In this document: one piece after another, positions 49,216 to 63,440 of the stretch | Layout of the letters: each line of letters begins with the position of its first letter | Numbering within the stretch: the first letter of the stretch is position 1 | DNA from: Beaufortia kweichowensis | Lineage: Eukaryota; Chordata; Actinopteri; Cypriniformes; Gastromyzontidae | Length of the DNA stretch: 64,000 nucleotides | Direction of reading: 5' to 3' | Assembly (NCBI GenBank): GCA_019155185.1 | Contig: CM032817.1 | Location: 8,390,034-8,454,033, forward strand | Program-made: the position numbers and the translations under genes | Notes under the pieces: generated by a model | The model's database searches: none | What the model was told of the DNA's origin: nothing | The model's input: only the letters and a program-made list of their open reading frames with translations

Positions 49216-52200
49216 GTTCATACCAACACATACAGATATAACATCAACTAATATCAAGATTTTAACATTGATTATTTGATTTGCTTTTGCTACTTGTGTT
49301 TTTTTATGATGTCTTAAACTGAAATGTCAGGTGATAACCATCCAAACACTTCAACTCCACCTGAATGTGATGAGCTAAATACAGCGGGACAACAACCCCA
49401 CAGTGTCTGTAATTTCATTCAATGACAAAAATGCTAAACAGCGAGGTCAAATTTACCCACCGTTCCTCACACCAAAGTCACAGGGAGTATTTACCAAATA
49501 AAAATGAATGATTCAATATCACACGTCAATACTCTGAATCAAAGGCGCTTTCTTCTAAAAAGAGCTGATTCACAGAGGGGAGTAAAACCCGTGCACTACT
49601 GCTGTGAAGCCCGCTTTAGATCTTGTCTGATCTGTGCCGCTTCATGCTCAGAGAAGCGTGCTTTTTTGATAAACAGCACTTCATTGTACGCATCTATCTC
49701 GTTTGCGGGAATGTGTGTTTAGGAGTATATTGAAGAGCTTTGGAGTGTGTGGTTCAACGATCACAAAAACGACCGCTCATGGCCACAAGTCAAATGAAAG
49801 CACCACTAGGGGGCGCTTGCACACAATGCAGCTCTTCTTCAGAAGCCTCTGTGACACGGAAAGGTCCTGCACACAGCACGCCCAAACCAAACTGAACTAA
49901 CCCCAACCAAAGTCTAATCTCAAAGCAATCTGAATCTCTGAATCATATCCAACACTCTCCCCCTCCCTGATGCCATCTGCTCCAAGCCAACAGGGGGCAT
50001 AACACAACCAAAAGGGAAGATTTGTTGCCTGCTAATTTATTCCTTTTCATATCAAACCACGACAACAGATGTAGATTAATGAGTGCGGTGTTGAGACGAG
50101 CTTGGCACAGTCAATCAACACAAGAGTCTGAAATTCTGTCATCGTAAAAGCAAAAAATGTAGATGTGATGTTACATCTCATGTGAAAGCCATCAGAGGTT
50201 GAAAACACCAGCATTAAATTTGTTGCACTGTGGCGCTCATGCAGGTTTATATCTGGCTTGCAACAATTATAATCATTTTAATAAAATTCACATTAAAATA
50301 AACATTAACTAAGCTAGTGATTTTCTGCAAAAATGTTTTCTGTTTTGAATCAACGTAAATAAATTAAACAAAATTTAACAAAATTAAACATTTCCTTGGA
50401 ATAATTGATCATTTTACAGATCAAAATGTGCCATTTTGTATTCATTAAAAAAACTTCTTCCAAATCTCTCCACTAGGTCACAAAACAAAATCTGTCCTCT
50501 GTGTCTACCAACCATCTTCTGCTGTTCTCAGAACTTTGTATTTCAACTGCATTACTAAAAATGGTCACAGTATGTGTCTCTCTCTTTCCCTTTCTCTCCA
50601 CGCTCACAGGGCCCTCAGTAGGGTTCGACAGGTTTGCCATAATCAAGAACGTCCTCTGGTCTTCTGTCTACACTCTCCGCTTTGGTCTCGCACACTCTTT
50701 TCCTCTAAGGTATCCTGACAAGACCCGCTTCTAAAAAATCTCTCCACGTTTGCTTGTTTAACACCGCTGTGCTGGAATAACGGTCTCTCCTGAAGGACTC
50801 GTGCATCTCTGTGTGTCTCACAAACAGGTGGTCTCATTAAGCCTGTTATAAATGTCTTCAGTCAGATGCAGTGAGCCCCTCCATCTCTTCATTCTCCTCG
50901 TTTTCTTCACTCTCGCTCCCTGTCATCACTCGGTAGGGTGCACACTTTGGAGGTGCGACTGCACAGATGGAAAGGAGTAAATAAGAAAGGGTGCGCACAC
51001 ACACAGACATGCATAAAGGAAGACATAAAGACCTCTGAAGACACACACACACATGCAGAAAGGAGAGATTTATGTGGATGCAGTACAGACCGACTTTTAT
51101 CCGCATCCACACAGCTGAAAATAGCCAATGCTTTTTTTATCCGAACTCTTTCTCTAGTTCTCCGTTTCTGTCTCACTGGCCCCCTGGGTACATGTGACTG
51201 TGTCTGCAGCTGATGAAGCAGCAGGTGTGTGTGTGTCTCAGGTTTTGTACCTGTGGAAGAACAGCAGCAGGTGTGTGTGTGCGTTAGGGACAGCTTGCTC
51301 GGTTAAAGGACTGCAGGTGGAACTCAGAGGTTGGGCTCTCCGTACCTGTCCGTCCTGCTGTGTGTATGTGTGTCTGTGTGTAATGTTATGCCTTCAACCT
51401 AGTTAACCTTGAGTGTGTGAATGTGTGTTCTATGCCAGATTAAAAAAGCTAAATTACAATAATAAGCAGCAGTATAAGACACCAATGTCCAATAAACAGT
51501 TGCATATGAAAAGAAGAAAGGATTACTTCAAGTAATACAGTTCATTAGCACTATTGTAGGGGGTTTATGGTTACCTGGCAACATGGCAACTTGGGACATA
51601 TAAAATTAAAAAGATGTGTGCATGTTTGTTCAAAGAACAATCTTTCACCCCTACATTGCTTGTCAATTACTAAAAAACCTTCTGTATGAAAATTGCATTG
51701 TAAAAATTGTGCTATATTATTTATATAATCAAATTTATAAATAAATTTGTAAATAAATAAAATAAATAAACAAACATCATGATAGCAAAAACCTTGACTA
51801 ATACAGCAAACGCTGATCTCCATCACAGGGCATTAATTGTTTTCTGATATGTTGCAATCGCTGTCCTTCACGAACAAAAGCGCTTAGACGATCCTCTGCT
51901 TTAATTTCCATTTAGTGGTTCAGGTTAATAGCAGGCTTATTGAAAATACAGCTTCCCCTCATAATACAGCAGAGAAAGCCCTTTCATTAACAGATAACAG
52001 TGATGAGAAACTGTCATTAAATTATATACCTCCATTCATTTTTTTTCCTATTCATTTTTGCAAAGCCATCTGGCATGTAATGAGGCACAGAGCAGTTTAG
52101 ATGCACTTTTCAATTATAACTGACCTTGAAGCGACAGCGCGAGCGTGCACGAGAGATAAATGCCTAGTTTTCAGAAATTACCCATTATTGATAATACAAT

Positions 52201-53639
52201 TATTTGAACCTTCCAATTAATAACTGTTAAGGTAAACATAATTGGAGCTAAAGATGATGACTACACTTTGCTCTGAAAACCTGTAGTAACAAACATCAGA
52301 TAGAGAAACAGTATGTCAGGTGATTGTTTCAGTCACTGCGATTGGACACAACTTGTAATGTTAAAGCTGCAATCTTTGGTTAAAAATAAATAAATCAGTG
52401 TTCAACATTTTTTGCATTTTATTTAACAGAGATGGTGATGGGGAAGCAAAAAATACAGACTTTTTTCTGTTAAAAACCACATAACTGAGCAGAAAAATAA
52501 AGCACCTGACTTTAAGAGCTTTATGTAAGACATATGACCAAATTCTCACTTTGTATTTACAAATCTGCTTACTGCTTGTATTTACACTTCTGCTTATTCC
52601 AAAATGGTGCATCAAATGTTGTTGGCCTGATTGCAAACAAGCCACTTCATTGTACTTTGTTGCCACTTTGTCATGTTCAGATAGAAAGAATACATTGTTT
52701 CTCATTGTACTAAAGCACGGCCCAATTATCAAAATATTACTTGTTAAACTCCCACTGCCACTTCAGTCAAGTGCTGCTAATGGTGATTCAAGCTAGTACG
52801 CTATGACTAGTATACACACAGCCCACCGCACACAATGCACACAACGAAATAAAACCTTTGAAATGTGTCACTGAAGATAAATGGGCACCAAGTCTTTGAT
52901 GCAAAACATTATGTAGCGAGATGTTATTGAGTTTATGCAAAACACCGCTGGGTGAAAACTAGCGCACAGACGCACACAAAACACACTAGCAACACTGGTT
53001 CGTTTTTTTTCTAAAACACACTTTACAGAGTGGATTTAAATAAGCCGCCTGTGCTGAAAACGTAGAGTTTGGGGGAAAACTCTTGAAATATGAAAGGATG
53101 GAAACTGCCTTAAATCGGCCTCCGCCGATCCGCTCTCAGCCACCAATCCTCCTCTTCCCTTCAGCACACGCTGTGAGGGTTTCCTGCTGCCTCATCAGCA
53201 TTCAGAAGTTTGGAAGATATGAGAAAATAGGCTAAAAGTGTCTGCAAAAAAGAGATACATATATTTTGGAAGTAAAACAATCTGGTTTGCTCGATTGCTG
53301 CTGGCTACAACCTTCTTGTTTGCCCTTTCGGCTTTCCATATTCCCACAAACTTATTGTTCAGCAGTCAGCCTTTTCTTTCAAAGTAAGATTTAGGAATAA
53401 AAGGAGGACAGGAAAGGTTTTATAAGAAGCAAATGTTTGGCAGAAGCAATCTACAAAATGACAAACTTTATTCGTAAGGAGCTGTTCACCAACCACAAGC
53501 AACAATTTGTGTGCATTTACTAACTATTTTCCATTTATCCACCCATCCAATGACACACACTGTTTAATGTGCAACACATCAGACACAAGTAATGCCAAAT
53601 AACGAATGAATATCCCCTCGTTGGTCTAACGTCTCAAAA

Positions 53640-54030
53640 TGATGCACAGAAAGCAACCCGGCGTTTGCAAATCAATAGACTGCCATCAGAATTCAGCCGA
53701 GCTAACCATCTATCGATCCATCGACCGCAGCAAACCTTAGTGCTTCATCATCAGCACCGGGCACCAGACCAGACGAAATTCAACCAATTACTGACCCCGG
53801 CCGACTCGATTTTCGTCACTTCTTAATCAAGCCTCTACCACGAAACCTCTGACTGACGCCCGACAACCTTTGACAGACGTAACCGAGATATGGGTGCCAC
53901 CCCGCAGCCTGCCGTTTGCGTCTGTTTAACATAGCGCAAACATTGTCAGGACGTCGTTAGCAGAGACGAATGGCCTGTTTAAATCAGCGACGTTCTTGCT
54001 AGGCTAACACTATACCGTGAATAATGTAAG
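53640..54030. promoter_or_regulatory. CpG-containing complex stretch in kcnd2 intron 1
   Basis: Many CG dinucleotides (GGCGTTTGC, ATCGATCCATCGACC, CCCCGGCCGACTCG, CACGAAACC, GACGTCGTTAGC) in an otherwise CpG-poor intron, with no repeat signature and no coding frame. It may be a regulatory element or an unmethylated island. Confidence 0.25.
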
Positions 54031-54204
54031 AGCTGACAGGCATGATGGAACACCCACATATATAATACGAGAAGTTACATGCAGAACACGCTGTGAATAA
54101 ACCGTGTTTCAGTTCTCAAGCTAAAACTCATTAAGGAGCAGGATTGTAATATGTACATGAACGATGACTATGTTAATATCAGGTGCATGTAATGAATAGC
54201 TACT

Positions 54205-54322
54205 CATTTACACTTATGCATTTAGAAGATGCTTTTATCTAAAGCGAATGTAAAGTCAGTGTATGTCTCCTGGGAATCAAACCAATGACTTTCACACTTC
54301 TAAAGCAATGTACTATGACCTG
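54205..54322 (-). mobile_element. Fish SINE copy, 3' tail plus decayed tRNA head
   Basis: The plus strand reads TTATGCATTTAGAAGATGCT then TTTTATCTAAAGCGAATGTA, the well-known fish SINE tail. After about 30 bases come CCTGGGAATCAAACCAATGA and a reversed, decayed tRNA-type A-box segment. The element therefore lies on the minus strand and is degenerate. Confidence 0.7.
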
Positions 54323-55119
54323 GTTGAAGCAAATAAGGTAGATACCAACATGGACAGGTTGTATGATATGACCTCATTCTTAAAAACCATTAACCATTTA
54401 AGGATAGCACAAAAAAGACCCAGACTTCATTCGAGTCTGTGGCAAACATAAACATAGTTTGTGCCAATTACAATTTATGTATTCTTGTCATTTCCTGACC
54501 CCGTTTGCCCTCTTTTCTCCCTGTTGTCAAGGCAAGAAGTCTAAAAATCAATGATGGGGACAGAAACTTTATTAAGACTAAAAGGAATGTTTTGTTGAGA
54601 GCATATAGATAACTAATAAATCTGATCAATAATATTAATATTAAAATATTAATAACAACAATAATAATAACATTTTTAATATGTATTAAATTGTTATTAT
54701 TATTATAATTGTTTTATATTTATATTTATATTGATAATAATAGTAATATTAATATTAATAAACAGTAAACTACAGTGTTAAACATGCATAGTACTTTTAA
54801 ATTCAATTAGTCAATTAGAGGAGTGTATCAAGAATTATAGAATTTAAGAATTGTATTACCTCTTTCAAATATTAAAGCGTTTACAAAAAAAGACTGAGAT
54901 ATTATTTGGATCAATATTAATAATAAGTCATAAAGAAAAGGAACCCTGAATGCCGTCTTTATTTTACATTATTAGAGAAAGACATGACAAGAAATGCACT
55001 CTTAAATCCTTGAACCCCCGAAAAATGAATACTTATTGATTATTTTATATCTGCTTTTATTTCTTTTTATATCTTTTTGATTTATTTCAAACTTTCTTCA
55101 TTATTCTCTTTCTCTCCTC

Positions 55120-55390
55120 CCATAATTCACTCCGGCCCGGTCCATATGTCTTGTAAGACAGTTTAACTGGGTTCTTGGAGTTGGAGTGATCCATTCTAGG
55201 GTTAATCAAGGGTGACCCCCGGCAAGACCTCCGGGTGGAACGCTCCACCATTACCGGAGCTTTCTCAGCTAATTAGGTTTCTCTCACAGGTCAGTAGCTG
55301 TTAGATACACCATCTTTCTCCACATCCCCAGAGAACGAGGCACGTGGCGGGCCACCGCACTTTTCTGTTTCTGTAATACAAAAAGGTTTT
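55120..55390. promoter_or_regulatory. Candidate conserved noncoding element (kcnd2 intron 1)
   Basis: A GC-richer, non-repetitive island: TCCGGCCCGGTCCATATG, GGTTAATCAAGGGTGACCCC, CCTCCGGGTGGAACGCTCCA, CAGCTAATTAGG, GGCACGTGGCGGGCC (E-box CACGTG). Flanks are strongly AT-rich. No protein frame. Confidence 0.3.
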
Positions 55391-57059
55391 GTTTGTGCCT
55401 GGCTATTGATAAACAATATTGACGGACGAACAGAGGTGGTGAAAGGTGTGGTGTTTAAATTACATCATGCTGGGGGAAAGGGAGGATAAGATGAAAAGAA
55501 TAGTTTGCTCCTTTGTTTTCAACTCATCCATCTATCGTGGAGTGGAAGGCTTCTGGGCCGATTGCCTGTCTGCTAATGGAGGCGGGTTTGGAGAGAAAGT
55601 TGTGGGGGTGCTAAATTGAGATGCATTATTGCATGATGGGAAGGGTGTCACTTTGCACATCTTTCACTTTGATTGACAGCCTCATTCGGACCAACTCTCT
55701 CTGCGAGTCTCATCTAGGTTGACTCACGGCTTCTGTGCGTGTTTGTCCCTCTTAATGTTGGTGCTAGTGTGCTATAACTGTTCAATTTACAGACAAAGTG
55801 TGTTTTTTCCTGTGTTAAAAATAAAAATCAGAGACTAAACATGCCTCTTATAGCACTTTCAAATACGTCAACCACACAGACAGACATCTGATAATTGGCT
55901 GGTGGTATAGGACTACATGTATAGCTCAGACCACACAAAAGAGAAGAGGGCCAGAGAAGCTGGCTTGAGGGATGGTGTTACACTTCTGATAGCATCTAGC
56001 GATAACAGAAACCTGACAATCAAATCCCTCATGGAAAAACCCCTAACAGAACCATTAACCCCAACCAGACCACACAGGCACACATGCGTGCTGAAAACAG
56101 CAGATTACCCATGCCAGCCCCCTCCTAATGGAAAGACGATAGGGGTTAACATGACATATTTACAGGTATCCGAGAAAGTTGGGCCACCAACACCATCAAG
56201 AATTGGTGAGAATTTGGTGCCTGTTGCTTAAGGCAACAAGCAATACACCGGCTCGGTCTGATCCTCGAAGAGCTGTGAATGAGATGGTTGTAAGAAAAAA
56301 AAAAGTCAGGCAGACAGCACAAAGAGAGAAAGCCGCCCTGTGCAGGCAGATAGATCCCAGCTGGATTTCTATTGGCCGGCATCGATTTCTGACAAATCCA
56401 AGCTAAACGGCACTGCGGAGCGTCCACAGAGGGATGTGGGATATATATCATGAGAGAGTATAAGTGTGAATGATAAGGGCATCTGACGGTTTGCCCAAAA
56501 TACTGTGAAAGTTTAATGAGTTCTCTTGCTGCTGTTCTGAGGATTAGCTGCAAGCAATATATTTTATTAATGTGCGAAGCACAAAGCATTTATATGTGTT
56601 TGTTTCTCAAAGAGCAACAAAGATTAAAAGAGTAATATTAGTTAATCAAAGAATAAGAAATGTTATGGCTAGTCAACCTTTCCTTATTTTAGTGGAACTG
56701 AATATAAAGTTGTACATCGGTTGTCCTTTAGTTAGACTGTAAACTCCATTATGCCACAGAAAAAAAACATTGTAGTCTCTCACATATGACCAGTATGTAC
56801 GGTACAAGACTGATTACATCAGATTTTTTTTAGATTTATACACTTTTAGATTAAGAAAATAACAAAAAAATAATTTTCTCATTTTTAAGAAAGTTCTTAA
56901 ATATTTTAGTTAAATACACACAAATGACAAATAACTTGTTGCACATACTTGCCTTTATACTAATAATACATCATAAGATGATAAATTTAGTTAAATGCTA
57001 ACACAAAAAGAAACATCAAAAAACTTTTCCACTTATCTGACATCATCAGTTTACGTGTT

Positions 57060-57130
57060 CTCCTGGAAATAAACCCATGACCTTGGTTATTGCTAGCACC
57101 ATGCTCTACCAGTTGAGCTACAAGAGCTCT
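57060..57130 (-). mobile_element. tRNA-derived SINE head fragment
   Basis: On the minus strand: TTGTAGCTCAACTGGTAGAG (A box) and GGTCATGGGTTTATTTCC (decayed B box), separated as in a tRNA. The arms do not pair as a functional tRNA would need. Confidence 0.6.
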
Positions 57131-57587
57131 TCAATTGTTTAATACGAAGTCCTCATTTACACGAAAGATGAGTAAGTAACAGCAGTATTACTGTATACTC
57201 AGTAACGGTACATATTAAGTATGTAAGACTTACATACTTACCCGGGTGAACCTTTACACCACAGGTGGAACCAGGTAGAGCTCAACAGGTGGAAACAAAG
57301 GGCTAATCGAGCAGGTAAAATGAGACAGAAGTGTTCTAGAGAGGTTGATTAAGATACAGAGGGAGATAAAAGAGACAGCGAGACAAGGAATTATGGGTAA
57401 TGGGAGACTTCTTCTTGAATAACAGAAGACATTCTTACGTAAGATGCGGATTGCCTTCGTGCACGTGTACACCCACGTCATGCTTTGACTTTGATGAGCG
57501 GCAGAACCCGAGAAGGACAGACGCAGGATTACCTAAAGCAACTTTCCTCACATGTACGTGCACGTACGAAGGATTTTACTTAAAAAA

Positions 57588-57683
57588 ATAACATAAATAT
57601 AAATATAAATATAAATATAAATATAAATATAAATATAAATATAAATATAAATATAAATATAAATATAAATATAAATATAAATA
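57588..57683. repeat. (ATAAAT)n hexanucleotide array
   Basis: About 15 units of ATAAAT, nearly perfect, just after a short GC-bearing stretch. Confidence 0.95.
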
Positions 57684-59189
57684 TTTTCTGTGTTTTATTT
57701 ACACAGATAAAACATAGTTCATAGTTCCCCACCAAACAACATGATTGTGAAAAAAAAAGAAAGAAAGAAATGCCTATAATTTCTCATAACAAATAACCAG
57801 ATTTAAGAATATATCATCTGCTTAAACCAAAGTATTGGTTTAAGATCTGCTGCTTTGTGAGAGTTCAGGAGGGAGGCGACACACACAGATTAACTACTCG
57901 CTGAAGATGATGTTTGGGACATAATCTCTTGTACTGCATCCAAAGCAGGCAAAGCCATATCAGTGTTCAACACACAATACAGAAGATTAGTCATGCACCC
58001 TATTAGCGTTCCCGCTGCATCCGACCGGAATGCCGAACAATTTCCTAAGACCCGACAGTCATTGCCAGCATTTCAATACAGACACAAAGCCAACTTGTGT
58101 CATACAGAAACCTACAGCATCTTACTGGACATCACAAATGCTAATTACCTTTAATGGAAAGAAACATTTCCAAGATAAAATTCTCATTTTTTGAAATTTA
58201 TTGTACTATGAAAACAAGCTCAAAGATTCAGAACAGTCTTACAAATCTGTATTCATCTCATCCTTGAGCTGTCAAACTCCGAAACAACCTTCAGAAAGAC
58301 TTACAATTTTTTCAACTGATCACGTTTTTTGTAAAACAGACAATCAAAACTCACAAAAATCACACTTGACAGAACCTTTAAACAGACGAAAGCTTTTCCA
58401 AGTCTAACAAAACTATTCACACAAAAATACTTGAAATAATTTCCTTCTATCCTTTTCAGCTTTAATAACAGAAGCGTGACTCCCATTTACAGATATTCTG
58501 CTATCCGGGCAGTGTCATTAAAATGCCAGTCACAGTTTTCTCTCTTTTCTCAGCAGTGGCCTGCGGACAGGATTTGGTGTTAAGCTGTGCTCACATAACT
58601 GGTGATGGTGGAACACGGCACGTTTTAATCTGGCCGTCTGAAATGGAGGCGTTTAATTGAATCTAAGCTTACCTCTGTTTCTTCTCCCTTAACTGCACAG
58701 GACAACCCTGAAAACAACAAACTGAGCTGGATACACAGCTTCAATACCAGCGTGTGAGAGTTTCACACTGCCAGCTTTTCTGATGCGTAACAAATAAAAA
58801 TACAAAAAGTAATGATAATACGAGTTACTAGTATTTCTTTCAATAACTGCCATTAATAATGTATTCGTTATTAGGAGTTGGTCCATAAAAACACATTTAA
58901 CTGGTTGCCATGTGATTTCATGACATGATGCTTTTTGATGGTTTGTTTGTTTTTTGTTGCTTCAAACATCAGAGTTCAGATTAAGAATGGAGAGAGAATA
59001 TTTGCCCTCAAGCTTTTAACTCCAGCATCCACAACACACACCTTACACACATTTAACTTGCATTAAATTAATCTGGCCATGCAGCTCAACCCAAATAATT
59101 CCCAGTCAGCTATAAGAACATTAATAAGGTATAATCCAATTACAGAAATCCTCATTTGCCGCCCACAGATGCCAAGCTTTCCCGGTATA

Positions 59190-59245
59190 ACACACACACA
59201 CACGACACACACACACACACACACACACACACAAGCACACACACA
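59190..59245. repeat. (AC)n microsatellite, interrupted
   Basis: CA runs interrupted by CACGACAC and AAGCAC. Confidence 0.9.
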
Positions 59246-60088
59246 GACAGGGTTTGTTAAGATGTAAAATGCAGAATTTCTACAGGTGACCCATCAATTC
59301 ACATACACCAACATACAGACACACAGTGTTTGGCAAGGCATGTTATTGTTTTATGAATAATGCTTATATTTTTATGGCTGCATTTAATAACAAATGCTTT
59401 AAATAGACATGCATTACATAACAAAACTTCATACATTCATTTATCCAAAGCAAAATTCTAAGCAATATTTATTATAATAGTGTTATACTGTCTGAATTTT
59501 AAACAAAAAAGAAATTAAAAAGGCAAACTAAGCACTGGACAGTAAGACATTATTATTTAAAATGATTGTTGCATTATTCATACCCAGTTTATGCCACTAT
59601 TAAAACTGCAGCACAGTCCAGAAAGAAACTCTTTGATTGTGCTGTTAAGATACTGATAAGCGACACTTTCACAAGATTTGCAGAAATATAATTATACAAA
59701 TCCATCTCCTCTGATGCAACTATAATCAAATTAAACTTTTTATTTTGCAACCCGGCCTAGTTATGTTTTGTTATCCTATTAAATCAGATTATTTATAATC
59801 AGATTACATTTTTGTTACTATTTCATTTTGGTAGGCACGCCAAAGTGCACACACGCGCACACAAACTTTTGTCTTTTGGCACTGTCTTCGGGTTCCACAC
59901 CACACGCACTGCCAGCATCCTCTTCTTTTGGCTGTCACCCAGGGCAACACGACAGGCACTTGACATCAAGACTGATATTGTCTGACTGTCACAGTCATGC
60001 TGACACACACACACACTCCATCACGACAGGGCTCATCATAAGACCTGGATTTGATTGCTACCCAAACCACAATGACTATCACATATCT

Positions 60089-60113
60089 GTATGTGTGTGT
60101 GTGTGTGTGTGCG
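60089..60113. repeat. (TG)n microsatellite
   Basis: About 12 TG dinucleotides. A smaller CA run lies at 60211-60221. Confidence 0.9.
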
Positions 60114-62804
60114 TGCACTGAAATGAAATGAAATACATGTCCTACAGTGTCCATCAGACTGATGTGCACGAGATGATGACAGTAGTGTGAGGTATGTCTA
60201 AATCTGTCACACACACACACTCAACACTAAACAATCTTACTAATCATTCCGCTCTATTCTGAAACCCTCCAATGTGCTATTATATACTAAGACGTCTGAT
60301 GGTTTTAATTTTCATTCTGTCCATCAACGTCTCTATCTGAAACTTTGACAGTCAGTAATTCTCCCACCTTTCACATCCGCACAGCCCCGAGTCTTGAGCA
60401 AACGAGAGGAAGGTGTAAATGTCACCATTTTTGATGTGTTATTTGTTTTGTCTCTGACATTTTACTAAAGCAGATCTCATTGTTTTTTTCCAACTCTCTA
60501 GACAATCTGATCTGAAGAAACCACCAGACAAACACTAAAGTAGCAGCTGAACTGTCTTCTTTCCTTTTTTTAGACTCTTTTCACCTGCTCACTTATCCTG
60601 GAAAACATGCTCAAAATGATCCTCTTTAATCTGTCCTATTACCAAAATGTGTTGCGTGAGGATAATTCTGCCATTTGCCTTTAGAATAATAATTTATTCC
60701 TTTTTTTGCAGCTCTTTATGCACCATAATCAAGTTCATAGCATATTTGATTTTCATCTGCTCTAAAAACAAGATATTGGGTGAGATTTTCTGTTCAACCT
60801 GATCTCACAGGAATTCTGAACTATTTCAAGAGGAAGTTAATTTATATGAATTTGTAAATCGTAGAAAAACATACAATTATTAGAAAGAAGCAATAATAAA
60901 CTTAAGTGCTACTGGCATGAAGGCAGATTGAACTAAAATGCACAAGTGAGATTGTACAAATTCATATGAATTATCCTTTTGTTCTGTTACATAATAAGAA
61001 AATATTTTGCAATCACGGACTATTAAAATCACTATACTGTACAATAAAAACTATCCTAAATCAAGACTTATCAATTAATTGTTTGGGTATTTGGGGCACT
61101 GTTTGCTTACGAAGTCATATGTTTAAAAATTGTCATCACAATACAATAGTTTTTGCCTTTGCCTTTCATTCATATGGGCATCACAGCTATAATGGTCTGC
61201 TCCAATGAGAATGTTTCACAAAATTACAACACAAAACTTCCTTCAAAGCACTGACCCGTGTCTCTCTAACTTGCATCAGCTGTGTCATTTACTCACATTT
61301 ACAGAAAGGAAGAAGAGATATAACAGCTTGTTTGTCTGACACATTCTCTTTGTTAAATATAACATCAAGGCCGTTTAGCTTCAGTCTCTCAGTTTCTCTC
61401 TCAGTCTGTTCATGTCATGAGATCTCATAAGACGGACGTCATGCTTCTAATGCAAATGGCTACAGCTCAACTAGCAACTTCAGAGAAACTTTACAAAGCA
61501 CTTTGCAGGTAACAGACTATGTTATGCTGTGTGATTTCAGACAGAAATATAGAACAGAAGAAGAAATGTTTAAATAAAACCCAAGGCCTTGATTCATAAT
61601 GCAATGATGCTTCAAAGCCGATATACTGTATGAAATACGGAACACTGGAAGTGTCAGGTTTACCACATCAACAAAAGGATGATTTTAATTCTGTCACAGA
61701 AATGTTTGCCCGCTAGCATCATACATTTGTAAAAGCAGCTGTGTTCTCGAACCATAAACCGCCAGACGACACACCATAAAACGCAAGGAAACGCAGGAAT
61801 CTTTACAAGCGCTTTCTCCTTTGAAAGTATGAAAATGAAGCCTAATAGTGGGTTTTAGTTTAGCACATTGGGCTAATAAGGTCTTCTTTCTACAAGCTGT
61901 GTCATTTATTGACTGAGAATAAAACGGAGATGAGAAAGAGGGACTATTTTTACATCTTCTCTATCAAACAGCAGTGTATGGAGCAAATCCGCATATCTTA
62001 GACAGTCAGGCCATAAACACACACAGAGTTGTGACACTTTGATTTGTCACTTGTAAAGTAAGAGGATTTTCATCAGAGGGATGGAAACACCTGAATCAGG
62101 CAATGATTCCTCAACATTCATCAGACCATTTATTTTATCTACTATCTTGCATAACATGGACATCTTTATATATGAAGAAAAGGTGGCTGATGGGAATTTG
62201 GGGAGTAGTAATCAATTGTGAGATTATTCACAACTGTGTGACATCACTATTGAGAGAATACAGTCATATGTGCACATAAATGTCTAAGTCTATCTTAACA
62301 AGACAAACAAACTGAGATTACATGCACTCCCCACTTATTTTTTCACACAAACCCAACAAAAAACGACATGTCCAAAACTAATCTTCTTTCACCACATATG
62401 CAGTGCCAATCCCCTTTGATGAAACAAGCACATTGACACAGTATATTCTCACGAGCGGACCCATGCCAGGGGTGGAACAAAAAGAGCCACGCTCGGTCTG
62501 TGTATGTTTTATTTTCCTCAGCAGTCGGCCTTCTATCTTCTTTCTGTCTGGACTGATAAAAAAGAAAAGAGAGCCTCTTTTCTTCCCGTACACTCTTTGA
62601 GTTCATCTTTTCAGTATCTCTGGGTTCACTCGAAAGACAGCCTTTCTCTACCTGTACACAGCAGACTGACGTTCATTCCTATTTCTAAAGAGGTCTTTGA
62701 AAAGCCAAAGCCTTTCCTGAGCTCCACTGGAAGCCTGGTGTGATGAATTCTCGGTTGCAATGCTTCTTTCTTTCTTCATTTATTGTTTTTCTCATTTTTG
62801 CAAG

Positions 62805-62852
62805 TAGCTTTGAATAAATGCATCTGCAAAATGCATAAATGTAAATGCTTAA
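62805..62852 (+). mobile_element. SINE tail fragment
   Basis: AGCTTTGAATAAATGCATCT followed by GCAAAATGCATAAATGTAAA is the same tail as at 54205, in the opposite orientation. No head is visible upstream. Confidence 0.6.
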
Positions 62853-63297
62853 AAGTATCCCATTTTAAAATCTCTACAGCTTTTGTACTATTTTGTCTTT
62901 CAAACTGGGAGTTTATCTTTTTCTTCTATAAGCAAATAAATGCGAACAAACACTTAAGAGCTGAAATTAAACCATTTATTCAGAACTCCTTTTCCATGGT
63001 TTGCCATCCACCTAACACAATGCAGGTGTTTCAGCCATAAAATTACAAAAATTGTATAACAGAAGATTTGGCTGACATCTCTCTGACAGCCACGGTCATG
63101 GTGACGGCACAGCTTGCTCTCCTGTCTCCCGCATTCACGTGTGGAGTGTGTGTGTGTGATGCGATGTGGGTGTTGGCGGCACGGGGGAGGGGAGTAGAAA
63201 CTAAAAACATTTAAAATTAGACACAAGTCAAGCTCTTGGTCGGAAGTTTAATGTCTAATCACAGTAATGATGTTAACAAATAATTTCGTGATATGCC

Positions 63298-63440
63298 CTC
63301 AGTTTTGCTCTTGACCAGTCTTGAAATGAAATCCCGAGTCCTCTTCATCCGAGACCGAGACGAGACTGAGTAAAAATGTGGTCGATTCCGAGACCAAGAC
63401 CTTTAAAAAGACCGATCTCGTGTACTACAACACTACATAT
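63298..63440. repeat. GAGACC-rich interspersed repeat fragment
   Basis: GAGACCGAGACGAGACTGAG, GATTCCGAGACCAAGACC and a terminal GTACTACAACACTACA. I recognise this word pattern as typical of a dispersed fish repeat but cannot name the family with confidence. Confidence 0.45.

Noticed and set aside
56146..56589. 147-codon minus-strand open frame
   Set aside because: No recognised domain, no splice or promoter signals, deep in an intron. Probably chance.
57060..57130. Functional tRNA gene (minus)
   Set aside because: A box is good but the B box and stems are decayed. It is better explained as a SINE head.
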